This document shows positions 19,567 through 27,296 of a stretch of DNA of 64,000 nt, one piece after another. The notes under the pieces are model-generated. The model ran no database searches, was not told the DNA's origin, and saw only the letters and a program-made list of their open reading frames with translations. The DNA is from Bacteroidales bacterium (GTDB taxonomy: Bacteria; Bacteroidota; Bacteroidia; Bacteroidales; Bacteroidaceae), in assembly GCA_015060905.1 (NCBI GenBank), contig SUXQ01000007.1:72680-136679 (forward strand), written 5' to 3'. The translations under genes and the position numbers were made by a program. Every line of letters begins with the position of its first letter. Position 1 is the first letter of the stretch.

Positions 19567-21873
19567 ATGTATCAGATAGTTTGCAAAGAGCAATTTTCAC
19601 AAAATGTATTTCGTTTGTGTGTAAAAGCTCCTCTTATTGCACGCGCTTGTCGTGCCGGCAACTTTGTAATTGTCAGAATTGCCGAAAAAGGTGAGCGCAT
19701 TCCCTTGACAATAGCCGCATCTGATGCCGAAAAAGGCATTATAACCCTTGTAGTACAGAAAGTCGGCCTCAGTTCGACACGTCTGTGCGAACTAAACGAG
19801 GGCGACAGCATTCTCGACGTCGTTGGTCCTTTGGGACAACCCACACACATAGAGAATCATGGAACAGTGGTGTGTGCCGGCGGAGGCGTAGGCGTTGCCC
19901 CCATGCTCCCCATTGCAACAGCACTTAAGAAAGCCGGCAACCGAGTAATTTCGGTACTTGCCGGACGCAGCAAAGAACTTATAATCCTCGAGAAAGAGGT
20001 ACGCGCCGTATCGGACGAGGTTATAATAATGACTGACGATGGTTCTTATGGCGACAAAGGCCTTGTCACCGAGGGAGTGGAACGTGTAATCAAACGCGAG
20101 AAAGTAGACAAATGCTTCGCCATCGGCCCTGCCATAATGATGAAGTTCGTATGTTTGCTTACAAAAAAATATGAAATACCCACAGAAGTATCACTCAACA
20201 CCATCATGGTCGATGGTACGGGAATGTGCGGTGCCTGCCGCGTGACTGTCGATGGAAAGACCAAGTTCGTCTGCGTGGACGGTCCCGAGTTTGACGGTCA
20301 CAAGGTAGATTTTGACGGAATGCTCAAACGCCTTGCAGCATTCAAAGATGTAGAGCGTGACGAAATTGAAAAATACAACGAAGCACACGATTGCAAAGCC
20401 GAGCCAAAAAGCGAGGAAGAGGCACTCACCGACAGAAACGCCGAGTGGCGCGTGGCTCTTCGTGCAAAAATAAAAGCAAAAGACAGAACCACCATCGAGC
20501 GTTGCATAATGCCAGAACTTGATGCAAAATATCGTGCAACCAAACTGCGCGAAGAGGTAAACACCGGACTCACCGAGGAGATGGCACTTACCGAGGCTCA
20601 ACGCTGTCTTGACTGCGCTAACCCCACTTGTATGGAGGGCTGTCCCGTAAGCATCAACATCCCCTCGTTCATAAAGAACATTGAGCGTGGCGAGTTTGGA
20701 AAGGCTGCAAAAGTGCTGAAGATGACAAGTTCACTGCCCGCCGTATGCGGCCGCGTGTGCCCCCAAGAGAAGCAGTGCGAGTCGAAGTGCATGCACTTGA
20801 AGATGGGCAAAAAAGCAGTCTCCATAGGTGCATTGGAGCGTTTCGCAGCCGATTATGCACGCGAAAATGGCCTGACAGCCGTCCCCGAGGTTGCACCATC
20901 AAACGGCAAGAAAGTTGCAGTTGTAGGCTCGGGTCCCGCCGGCCTTTCATTTGCCGGAGACATGGCAAAAATGGGCTACGAGGTTACTGTTTTCGAGGCA
21001 CTTCACGAAATAGGCGGTGTGCTTAAATATGGTATTCCCGAGTTCCGTCTGCCCAATGCCATCGTGGATGTAGAGATTAATACCCTCGAAGAGATGGGCG
21101 TGAAGTTTGTAAAAGACTGCGTTATTGGAAAGACCCTGTCGATTGCCGACCTTGAAGCTGACGGCTACGAAGGAATATTTGTAGCATCGGGTGCAGGATT
21201 GCCCAATTTCATGAATATTCCCGGAGAAAATTCTATTAACATAATGTCGTCCAACGAGTATCTTACCCGCGTAAATCTGATGGATGCCTCGAACCCCGAG
21301 AGCGACACCCCCATGAGAATAGGTAAGCGCGTTGCGGTAATCGGCGGCGGAAATACAGCAATGGACTCGGTAAGAACCGCGCTTAGATTGGGTGCAGAAA
21401 AAGCTATGATAATCTATCGTCGCTCCGAAGCAGAAATGCCTGCGCGACTCGAAGAGGTTAAGCACGCAAAAGAGGAGGGAGTGGAATTCCTTACCCTGCA
21501 CAACCCCATCGAATATATTGCCGACGAGAATGGATGCGTCAAGCAGATTGTTCTTCAGAAGATGGAGCTTGGCGAGCCCGACGCTTCGGGACGCCGTTCA
21601 CCTGTACCCATCGAAGGCGCAATAGAATATATTGACATTGACACGGCAGTTGTGAGCGTAGGAGTTTCGCCCAACCCCCTTGTTCCCACATCTGTCGAGG
21701 GATTGGAGCTTGGTCGCAAAAACACCATCGCCGTAAACGAAAAGATGCAATCGTCAATTCCCACCATATTCGCCGGCGGTGACATCGTACGAGGAGGAGC
21801 AACTGTAATCCTTGCCATGGGAGACGGACGAAAAGCCGCAGCCTCTATGGATGAAATGCTTTCAGGAAAATAA
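19567..21873 (+). CDS. Fused NfnA-NfnB-type ferredoxin:NADP oxidoreductase (DHODB-FAD subunit + glutamate synthase small-subunit-like)
   Basis: 768 aa from ATG at 19567; an in-frame ATG at 19372 lies inside serS and is rejected. Residues 1-~280 resemble the FAD/NAD-binding DHODB/NfnA subunit, with GGGVGVAPMLP and the [2Fe-2S] cysteines of GTGMCGACRVTVDG (~217) and FVCVDGP. Residues ~330-768 resemble the GltD/NfnB subunit: CLDCANPTCMEGCP and VCGRVCPQEKQCESKC ([4Fe-4S]), FAD motif VVGSGPAGLSFAG (~452), NADPH motif VIGGGNTAMDSVRTAL and GGDIVRGGATV. Two genes in many bacteria are one here, as in other Bacteroidetes. Likely balances NADH, NADPH and ferredoxin. Confidence 0.9.
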   Translation: MYQIVCKEQFSQNVFRLCVKAPLIARACRAGNFVIVRIAEKGERIPLTIAASDAEKGIITLVVQKVGLSSTRLCELNEGDSILDVVGPLGQPTHIENHGTVVCAGGGVGVAPMLPIATALKKAGNRVISVLAGRSKELIILEKEVRAVSDEVIIMTDDGSYGDKGLVTEGVERVIKREKVDKCFAIGPAIMMKFVCLLTKKYEIPTEVSLNTIMVDGTGMCGACRVTVDGKTKFVCVDGPEFDGHKVDFDGMLKRLAAFKDVERDEIEKYNEAHDCKAEPKSEEEALTDRNAEWRVALRAKIKAKDRTTIERCIMPELDAKYRATKLREEVNTGLTEEMALTEAQRCLDCANPTCMEGCPVSINIPSFIKNIERGEFGKAAKVLKMTSSLPAVCGRVCPQEKQCESKCMHLKMGKKAVSIGALERFAADYARENGLTAVPEVAPSNGKKVAVVGSGPAGLSFAGDMAKMGYEVTVFEALHEIGGVLKYGIPEFRLPNAIVDVEINTLEEMGVKFVKDCVIGKTLSIADLEADGYEGIFVASGAGLPNFMNIPGENSINIMSSNEYLTRVNLMDASNPESDTPMRIGKRVAVIGGGNTAMDSVRTALRLGAEKAMIIYRRSEAEMPARLEEVKHAKEEGVEFLTLHNPIEYIADENGCVKQIVLQKMELGEPDASGRRSPVPIEGAIEYIDIDTAVVSVGVSPNPLVPTSVEGLELGRKNTIAVNEKMQSSIPTIFAGGDIVRGGATVILAMGDGRKAAASMDEMLSGK

Positions 21874-21887
21874 TTTAAACAATAGAG

Positions 21888-21926
21888 ACGGAGCATTATG
21901 TTTTTCACATAATGCTCCGTTTTTTA
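21888..21926 (+). terminator. Terminator of the serS-NfnAB region
   Basis: Perfect 13-bp stem ACGGAGCATTATG/CATAATGCTCCGT (21888-21900, 21908-21920) followed by TTTTT. It also argues against any start of the next gene before 21939. Confidence 0.9.
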
Positions 21927-21938
21927 ACAATTTTAGAA

Positions 21939-24047
21939 ATGAAAAAACTATTGTCATCATTACTATTACTACTGATAATCGTAGCGTGCGGAGAGAAAAG
22001 AACACCGGTAGTAGAGAATTACAACATTTTAGATAGTATCCCCAAAGAGAGGCCTGTTTTAGAGGATAGATACAATCTCGACAAAACAAAGTTCGGCTAC
22101 ATTGTCGATGTCATCTTCGACAATGGAAACGTTCAATACTCCAAACTACCGGAAGGGATATCTGTGCAGAGTAATGGCAAGGATGTACACTTTGTATCAC
22201 ATATAGCAGGCGTGGAGTTTCGTCTATCGGGACACAGCAACGACGGCAGTTTCTCGGTAACAAGCCAGAAATCGACACTTGTAACCCTAAATGGAGTAGC
22301 ACTCGCCTCGCGCAACAGCACCCCTATAAAGATAGAGTGTCGCGAGATTGCATTCCTGCAATGCACGGGACAAGCAGTAAACTATCTGACAGACTACCCC
22401 AACGAGCAAAATACTACCACTGCAAAGACAGCTGCAGCCATAGAAACAACAGGCGACGTCGTGCTATGCGGAGGAGGCAAGATAGCCCTTTGCGGCAAAC
22501 GACGCTTTGCCATGCATTGCAGCGGCCGACTGCTGATAAACGGCGCAACCCTCGTAGTTGAAAATTCCGTACACGATGCAATTTCCACTGTCGGAGGATT
22601 GGCAGTTGTCAAAGGCGACCTACGCATAAATGCCACCAAAGATGCAATTAAAGCAAAAAAAGGCAACGTACTCTTCTTCGACGGCAACATATCACTCACC
22701 AGCACCGGTGAAAAAGGCGACGGCATACAAGCAAAAGACATTTACATGTACGGCGGCAACCTCTCTGTGAAAACAATCGGAAACGCCTCACGCGGATTCA
22801 ACGCCAAAGGTTCGGTGTACATAGTGGACGGCTCCTTGTCGGTGCTTACCGAGGGTGGCCCCACCTTCTCCGAGAAAAAAGCCGACTACAGCTCGAACGC
22901 CTGCATAAAGTGCGAAAATGCAATGTACATAGGGGGCGGCTATCTGAATATAGAAAATCACGCCACAGCCGGTAAAGGTATAAACTGCAATGGAAAAATG
23001 CAGATGAACGACGGCATTCTGCTTGTAAGGAACTACGGCGAAGATATTGTACACCCCACAATCGCAGATGCTCACGCCTCGGCAAAAGGTGTAAAATGTG
23101 ACAGCACAATAGCCATAAACGGTGGTAAAATAGAAGTCCTCGTCTTTGGCAAAGGCGAACGTTGCGAAGGCATGGAGTCAAAAAATGAAATTGTAATCTC
23201 CGGCGATGCAAACATCTATGTTTATGCCACTGACGATGCCATAAACAGCGGAGGCGACCTTATTTTCAATGGAGGAAAGCTATATGTCTACTCTGCACAA
23301 AATGACGGAATAGACAGTAATGCCGGAATAATAATAAACGGCGGAACAGTTATTGCAAACGGTAGCGGCGGTCCCGAGCAAGGTATAGACTGCGACTTCG
23401 ACGGCAATCTGCGCATCACCGGCGGGACAATAGTCTCTATTGGAGGCATGATGGGTGACAGGCCAAACATTCCTCGCAACAAGCTTTCCACACAACAGAC
23501 CATCGCATGGAGCGGCGTCGAACTGCAACGAGACAGATACATAAACCTCTGCAACGAAAATAATGAGATTGTCCTATCGTACAAACTACCTCGCAGCATC
23601 AACCATGCAGGTGTGATAATATCCTCGCCGCAGTTGCGTAAAAACAGCGCATACACACTATCGACAAGCGATACTGTAACAGCAAATGAGCACATAGGCA
23701 ACGGTCTCTTCACAGGCGGCAATTACCCCGCAACAGAAGAAAAGCAACAATTCAGCATCACTTCATTAATAACCAAAATAAACGAGAAAGGAGAGGTTGA
23801 GGCAATCACAGTCGATACGACAGACTTCAGCAGAGGTACCATGCCACCTCAACCCCACCCCATGATGGGGCACGATGCACCCCCGATGCCTCCTCATCAC
23901 AAGCCGGGAATGCCGCCACCTCCGTTTGACATAAACAGCATACCCGACAGCATAAAAGAACGCTTGCCATTCCCACCACCTTTTGATGGAATGCGCGGGA
24001 ATGACGAAGGTTACAATGCAAACAACCTTCCCGGTAGAGGATGGTAA
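21939..24047 (+). CDS. DUF4353 carbohydrate-binding-domain lipoprotein with Pro/Met/His-rich tail
   Basis: 702 aa from ATG at 21939 (the in-frame ATG at 21912 lies in a terminator hairpin). Lipoprotein signal LLLLIIVACG (Cys17). Residues ~125-520 are many short imperfect repeats with Gly-Asp-Ala patterns (DAINSGGDLIFNGGKLYVY, NDGIDSNAGIIINGGTVIA), characteristic of the Cthe_2159/DUF4353 calcium-binding beta-helix family thought to bind acidic polysaccharide. The C-terminal ~75 residues are unusual: rich in Pro, Met, His and Gly (MPPQPHPMMGHDAPPMPPHH), a possible metal-binding or wall-spanning tail. Exported, probably surface-anchored. Confidence 0.8.
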   Translation: MKKLLSSLLLLLIIVACGEKRTPVVENYNILDSIPKERPVLEDRYNLDKTKFGYIVDVIFDNGNVQYSKLPEGISVQSNGKDVHFVSHIAGVEFRLSGHSNDGSFSVTSQKSTLVTLNGVALASRNSTPIKIECREIAFLQCTGQAVNYLTDYPNEQNTTTAKTAAAIETTGDVVLCGGGKIALCGKRRFAMHCSGRLLINGATLVVENSVHDAISTVGGLAVVKGDLRINATKDAIKAKKGNVLFFDGNISLTSTGEKGDGIQAKDIYMYGGNLSVKTIGNASRGFNAKGSVYIVDGSLSVLTEGGPTFSEKKADYSSNACIKCENAMYIGGGYLNIENHATAGKGINCNGKMQMNDGILLVRNYGEDIVHPTIADAHASAKGVKCDSTIAINGGKIEVLVFGKGERCEGMESKNEIVISGDANIYVYATDDAINSGGDLIFNGGKLYVYSAQNDGIDSNAGIIINGGTVIANGSGGPEQGIDCDFDGNLRITGGTIVSIGGMMGDRPNIPRNKLSTQQTIAWSGVELQRDRYINLCNENNEIVLSYKLPRSINHAGVIISSPQLRKNSAYTLSTSDTVTANEHIGNGLFTGGNYPATEEKQQFSITSLITKINEKGEVEAITVDTTDFSRGTMPPQPHPMMGHDAPPMPPHHKPGMPPPPFDINSIPDSIKERLPFPPPFDGMRGNDEGYNANNLPGRGW

Positions 24048-24062
24048 AATATCATAAAATAG

Positions 24063-24099
24063 AAGTTCTAAAGTATATCAACACTTTAGAACTTTTATT
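24063..24099 (+). terminator. Terminator after the DUF4353 gene
   Basis: Stem AAGTTCTAAAGT/ACTTTAGAACTT (24063-24074, 24083-24094) followed by TTATTTCTTT. Its right arm overlaps the last codons of the convergent CAT-like gene. Confidence 0.75.
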
Positions 24100-24701
24100 T
24101 CTTTCTGTACTTCATCCAAAAAACGAGCAGCGTGGGCTCCGTCCATCTGTGTGTGATGAAATTGAAACGACACAGTCAATATGGCCTTGAACAAACTACG
24201 CCTGTATTTTCCCCAAATAAGAAAAGGATTGTTAAAAATGCCGCTATACATTCCCACAGCACCATCAATTTCGTACTGCGCCAATGCAGAGGTACCAATA
24301 ACCATACTCTGTTCGGAAAGGTCGTAGTCGATACAACTTTCAGCAACCTGTCTGGTCAGTAGCAGGTAATTCTGATTAAATAACGAGAGGTCATCTGTAA
24401 AAGGAATATCACACGAACTAACCTCACCTTTGCTATTGGCAACAATAGTATTTACGGCTATACTATCATACTGCATTAGTTTATTACCTACGGGCAGCAT
24501 ATAAAATTCCTTTACCCTGCTTGCAGCCCTGCCGATACAATAACACATAAGCATATTGAACTTCAGACCCTTTTTTCGGCTGATTTTCACGAGACGCGAC
24601 ACGTCGAGTGTCTTGAAGAACGTCACCATAGGCATCGGCGCATTCATCCACATTTCAAAGGCGTATGCACGCGAAGTCTCTTTCGGATTAACCTCTCTCA
24701 T
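24078..24701 (-). CDS. Chloramphenicol acetyltransferase-like (type A CAT fold) protein
   Basis: 207 aa, matching the CAT monomer length. The C-terminal active-site motif FQFHHTQMDGAHAARFL has the catalytic His183 and Asp187 (HxxxDG). N-terminal half (RAYAFEMWMNAPMPMVTFFK) and central FTDDLSLFNQNY are CAT-like. True CATs acetylate chloramphenicol from acetyl-CoA as trimers; many chromosomal Bacteroidales homologues have unknown acceptors, so resistance should not be assumed. Stands alone; its stop overlaps the convergent terminator. Confidence 0.82.
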   Translation of the reverse strand: MREVNPKETSRAYAFEMWMNAPMPMVTFFKTLDVSRLVKISRKKGLKFNMLMCYCIGRAASRVKEFYMLPVGNKLMQYDSIAVNTIVANSKGEVSSCDIPFTDDLSLFNQNYLLLTRQVAESCIDYDLSEQSMVIGTSALAQYEIDGAVGMYSGIFNNPFLIWGKYRRSLFKAILTVSFQFHHTQMDGAHAARFLDEVQKEIKVLKC

Positions 24702-24749
24702 ACTGATACTTTTTATCGATTAAACATACTGTTACCATTATATGCGAAA

Positions 24750-24781
24750 AAATATGGCTACTCTACTGAGCAGCCATATTT
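24750..24781 (-). terminator. Terminator of rplU-rpmA
   Basis: Stem AAATATGGCT/AGCCATATTT (24750-24759, 24772-24781), followed on the minus strand by T residues. Confidence 0.8.
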
Positions 24782-24805
24782 TATGAACTGTAAGTAAGAA
24801 TATTA

Positions 24806-25072
24806 TTAATTATTCTCAGCCATAGGAACTACTGATACGTAGCTTCTGTTCTTGAGGCCTTTCTTGAAAGAAACAACACCGTCTACCAATGCAAACAATG
24901 TGTGGTCGCTTCCCATACCCATGTTCTCACCGGGGTAGTGAACTGTACCACGCTGACGAACAATGATATTACCGGCTTTGCATACCTGGCCACCCCAAAT
25001 CTTCACTCCGAGTCGCTTGCTAGCTGACTCACGACCGTTCTTAGAACTACCAACACCTTTCTTATGTGCCAT
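24806..25072 (-). CDS. rpmA: 50S ribosomal protein L27
   Basis: 88 aa. Starts [20 protein letters not shown], the conserved L27 N-terminus that reaches the peptidyl-transferase centre; [10 protein letters not shown] and [18 protein letters not shown] follow. No Firmicutes-type cleavable N-extension. Second gene of the rplU-rpmA operon, 19 bp after rplU. Confidence 0.98.
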   Translation of the reverse strand: MAHKKGVGSSKNGRESASKRLGVKIWGGQVCKAGNIIVRQRGTVHYPGENMGMGSDHTLFALVDGVVSFKKGLKNRSYVSVVPMAENN

Positions 25073-25091
25073 AATACCTAAACTTTAAAAA

Positions 25092-25481
25092 TTAACCGAT
25101 AATTTCTTTTACTACAAGTTCTGTAAACTGCTGACGGTGACCGTTGAGTTTACGATAGCCTTTACGACGACGTTTGTGGAACACAAGCACTTTGTCACCC
25201 TTAACCAATGTGGGGTCGATTGTGCGAGTCGTAACGATGTTTTTACCATCCTTTGACTTACGAACGATGTTCATCTCACGAACATTGCCGATGTAGCATA
25301 CTACTTTTGCGCCCTCTACTGTGGGAGCACCTACTGTGATTGCACCGTCGTTGTCTACCAACAATACGCGGTCGAACTCTACGGTTGTGTCATTCTGAGC
25401 ACCTTTAATGTGGTGCACGAACAGCTTTTTGCCGGCCTCTGCCTTGAACTGCTGTCCATTAATCTCAACAATTGCGTACAT
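25092..25481 (-). CDS. rplU: 50S ribosomal protein L21 with an internal insertion
   Basis: 129 aa against roughly 103-106 in most bacteria including Bacteroides. The ends are canonical: [20 protein letters not shown] at the start and [20 protein letters not shown] near the end. Between the usual VVCYI strand and [10 protein letters not shown] there is an extra stretch of about 22-24 residues ([19 protein letters not shown] and on to TIDP). The insertion is in frame and charged, and the gene is otherwise normal, so this looks like a genuine lineage-specific expansion of a 23S-rRNA-binding loop. Confidence 0.95.
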   Translation of the reverse strand: MYAIVEINGQQFKAEAGKKLFVHHIKGAQNDTTVEFDRVLLVDNDGAITVGAPTVEGAKVVCYIGNVREMNIVRKSKDGKNIVTTRTIDPTLVKGDKVLVFHKRRRKGYRKLNGHRQQFTELVVKEIIG

Positions 25482-25576
25482 TTAATTTTTCGCTTTTATT
25501 GTGAATTCCGGGAGGTGCACACTCACCGCGAGCATGACTTCTTCTACCCCTGCGGACTAAATCGAGTGCAAAGGTA
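25482..25576 (-). promoter_or_regulatory. rplU promoter and possible structured leader
   Basis: The minus strand has a -7 element TACCTTTG (25569-25576) with TTTC 20 nt upstream in the -33 position. The ~85-nt leader is GC-richer than surrounding intergenic DNA and can fold as nested stems (GGGGT with ACCTCCC; TGC with GCA; CTC with GAG), a layout that would suit an r-protein autoregulatory leader. The folding is by eye only. Confidence 0.4.
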
Positions 25577-25652
25577 GGGATTATTTTTCTATTAAAGAAA
25601 CTTTTAACACTCTTTTTTTGCGCAACCGGCACCTTTATGCTATTAAAAATGA

Positions 25653-25682
25653 GTAAGGCTGTGCCAATTTGCACAGCCTTAC
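25653..25682 (-). terminator. trxB terminator
   Basis: Perfect 12-bp stem GTAAGGCTGTGC/GCACAGCCTTAC (25653-25664, 25671-25682), followed on the minus strand by TCATTTTTAA. Confidence 0.85.
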
Positions 25683-25698
25683 AAGATTTTTACAAATA

Positions 25699-26634
25699 TT
25701 ACTTTGACGACAAATAACGCTCGGCCTCGAGCGCAGCCTTGCAACCGCTTGCTGCTGCCGTAATTGCCTGACGATAATGAGGGTCGGCAACGTCGCCAGC
25801 CACAAATACTCCGGGTAGAAGTGTGCGTACACCACTCTCGTCGCGGGGGATAAAGTAGCCCGTTTCGTCTGTCGCAAGATATTTTTTGAAAATCTCGGAA
25901 TTAGGATTATGACCTATGGCTAGGAAAAATCCGTTTACGGGAAGGTCGTAGCGTGTCTCGTCGGGCTCGCCCATACGTTTGACAAGATGTATGCCCTCGA
26001 GGCGATTCTCGCCGTAAAGCCCAAGAGTATTATGCTCGAAAAGAACCTCTATCTTAGGATTGTTAAGAGTACGCTCTTGCATTGCTTTTGAAGCACGCAG
26101 GAAGGGCTTACGAACAATAAGATAGACCTTGCTTGCAAGCGAGGCAAGATAGTTGGCCTCTTCGCAGGCAGTATCGCCGCCACCGACAACCGCTACTACT
26201 TTTTTACGATAGAAAAAGCCGTCACACGTAGCACATGCGCTGACACCCATTCCCGCATATTTTGTCTCGTCGGAAAGGCCGAGGTATTTTGCCGCAGCAC
26301 CTGTTGCAACAATTATTGTGTCGGCCGAAATATCTGTCCCATCATCCAACGTTACCACATAGGGCTGCGCGTCAAAATCAACAGCAACAGCTACCCCACT
26401 GCGAATATCCGCACCCACATTCTGCGCTTGGAGGCGCATATTTTCCATAAGTTCGGGACCTGAAATTCCATTGGGAAAGCCGGGGAAATTTTCAATCACA
26501 GTTGTCTGTGTCAGTTGTCCACCGGGCTGAACGCCCTCTATCACCACAGGAACAAGATTGGCTCTTGCAGCATATATTGCGGCAGTGTAGCCGGCCGGCC
26601 CCGAGCCGATTATCAAACATTTAACTCTTTCCAT
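25699..26634 (-). CDS. trxB: Thioredoxin-disulfide reductase
   Basis: 311 aa. FAD-binding GSGPAG at 10-15, active-site CATC at 134-137 (ACATCDGFFYRKK), NADPH motif VVGGGDTACEEANYLA, and C-terminal GVFVAGDVADPHYRQAITAAASGCKAAL. Transfers electrons from NADPH to thioredoxin in the cytosol. Last gene of a minus-strand run ftsK, lolA-like, trxB (19 bp after the lolA-like stop), an order I know from other Bacteroidetes. Confidence 0.97.
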   Translation of the reverse strand: MERVKCLIIGSGPAGYTAAIYAARANLVPVVIEGVQPGGQLTQTTVIENFPGFPNGISGPELMENMRLQAQNVGADIRSGVAVAVDFDAQPYVVTLDDGTDISADTIIVATGAAAKYLGLSDETKYAGMGVSACATCDGFFYRKKVVAVVGGGDTACEEANYLASLASKVYLIVRKPFLRASKAMQERTLNNPKIEVLFEHNTLGLYGENRLEGIHLVKRMGEPDETRYDLPVNGFFLAIGHNPNSEIFKKYLATDETGYFIPRDESGVRTLLPGVFVAGDVADPHYRQAITAAASGCKAALEAERYLSSK

Positions 26635-26653
26635 ATTATTTTATTTCTAACAA

Positions 26654-27286
26654 TTATCGCATATCAACAAATTCAACGCCACGAAAATCTTTCTCGCGGC
26701 AACGAAACTCTTTTGCCGAAAATTTACATTTTGCTTTATATGAATCAATCTCTATGGTCGCCGACGTTCCATTCTCGTAAAAAACTTTAAGTTTTTCGGG
26801 CTGAGAAGTTTTTTTATTCATCAGGATTGTAACCTTGTCAATTTCAAGGCCGCGAGCATTGGCAACAAGCGTAATTGCATCGACGCTCGACGTTGAAAGT
26901 TTCTTATCCATGCTGCTTTTGTATCCCTCTTTATAAAGTTCCATTATATGCACGGGCGAAAAAGTTCGTGCATCATCGGCATTAGGCTCGGAAATGTAAA
27001 TTTCATTATTCGACGCAAGATAGCTCCATTGTGTCTCACCGTCGCACCAAAGTTTCATCTGGTCCGAGAGAAGAGCATATTTTTCTCCGTCAATTTTCAG
27101 CACACCCTTGTCGCTATACTGTTCTTCGCCCGAAAAATCGTACAATGTAATCAAAAAATCCATCTTAACGCCCGCATCGGCTTTTATTCTCGCAACAGCC
27201 TTATCGAGAATTTTATGCGCATCATCCTGCGCAACAAGCATTGCAGGAATTATTAACGCCAGAAAAAGAAATATTGTTTTTTTCAT
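26654..27286 (-). CDS. LolA-like outer-membrane lipoprotein carrier protein
   Basis: 210 aa with signal peptide 1-19 (ends MLVAQD). The mature part begins DAHKILDKAVARIKADAGVK and has the LolA half-barrel pattern (MDFLITLYDFSGEEQYSDKG, LKIDGEKYALLSDQMKLWCD, GETQWSYLASNNEIYIS). Periplasmic shuttle of lipoproteins to the outer membrane, or a related lipid carrier. 10 bp downstream of ftsK; same operon. Confidence 0.88.
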   Translation of the reverse strand: MKKTIFLFLALIIPAMLVAQDDAHKILDKAVARIKADAGVKMDFLITLYDFSGEEQYSDKGVLKIDGEKYALLSDQMKLWCDGETQWSYLASNNEIYISEPNADDARTFSPVHIMELYKEGYKSSMDKKLSTSSVDAITLVANARGLEIDKVTILMNKKTSQPEKLKVFYENGTSATIEIDSYKAKCKFSAKEFRCREKDFRGVEFVDMR

Positions 27287-27296
27287 TTATTCAAAA

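Noticed and set aside
24078..24701. Acquired chloramphenicol resistance gene
   Set aside because: The CAT motif is present, but there are no mobile-element signs around it and chromosomal homologues of unknown substrate are common; resistance is not supported.
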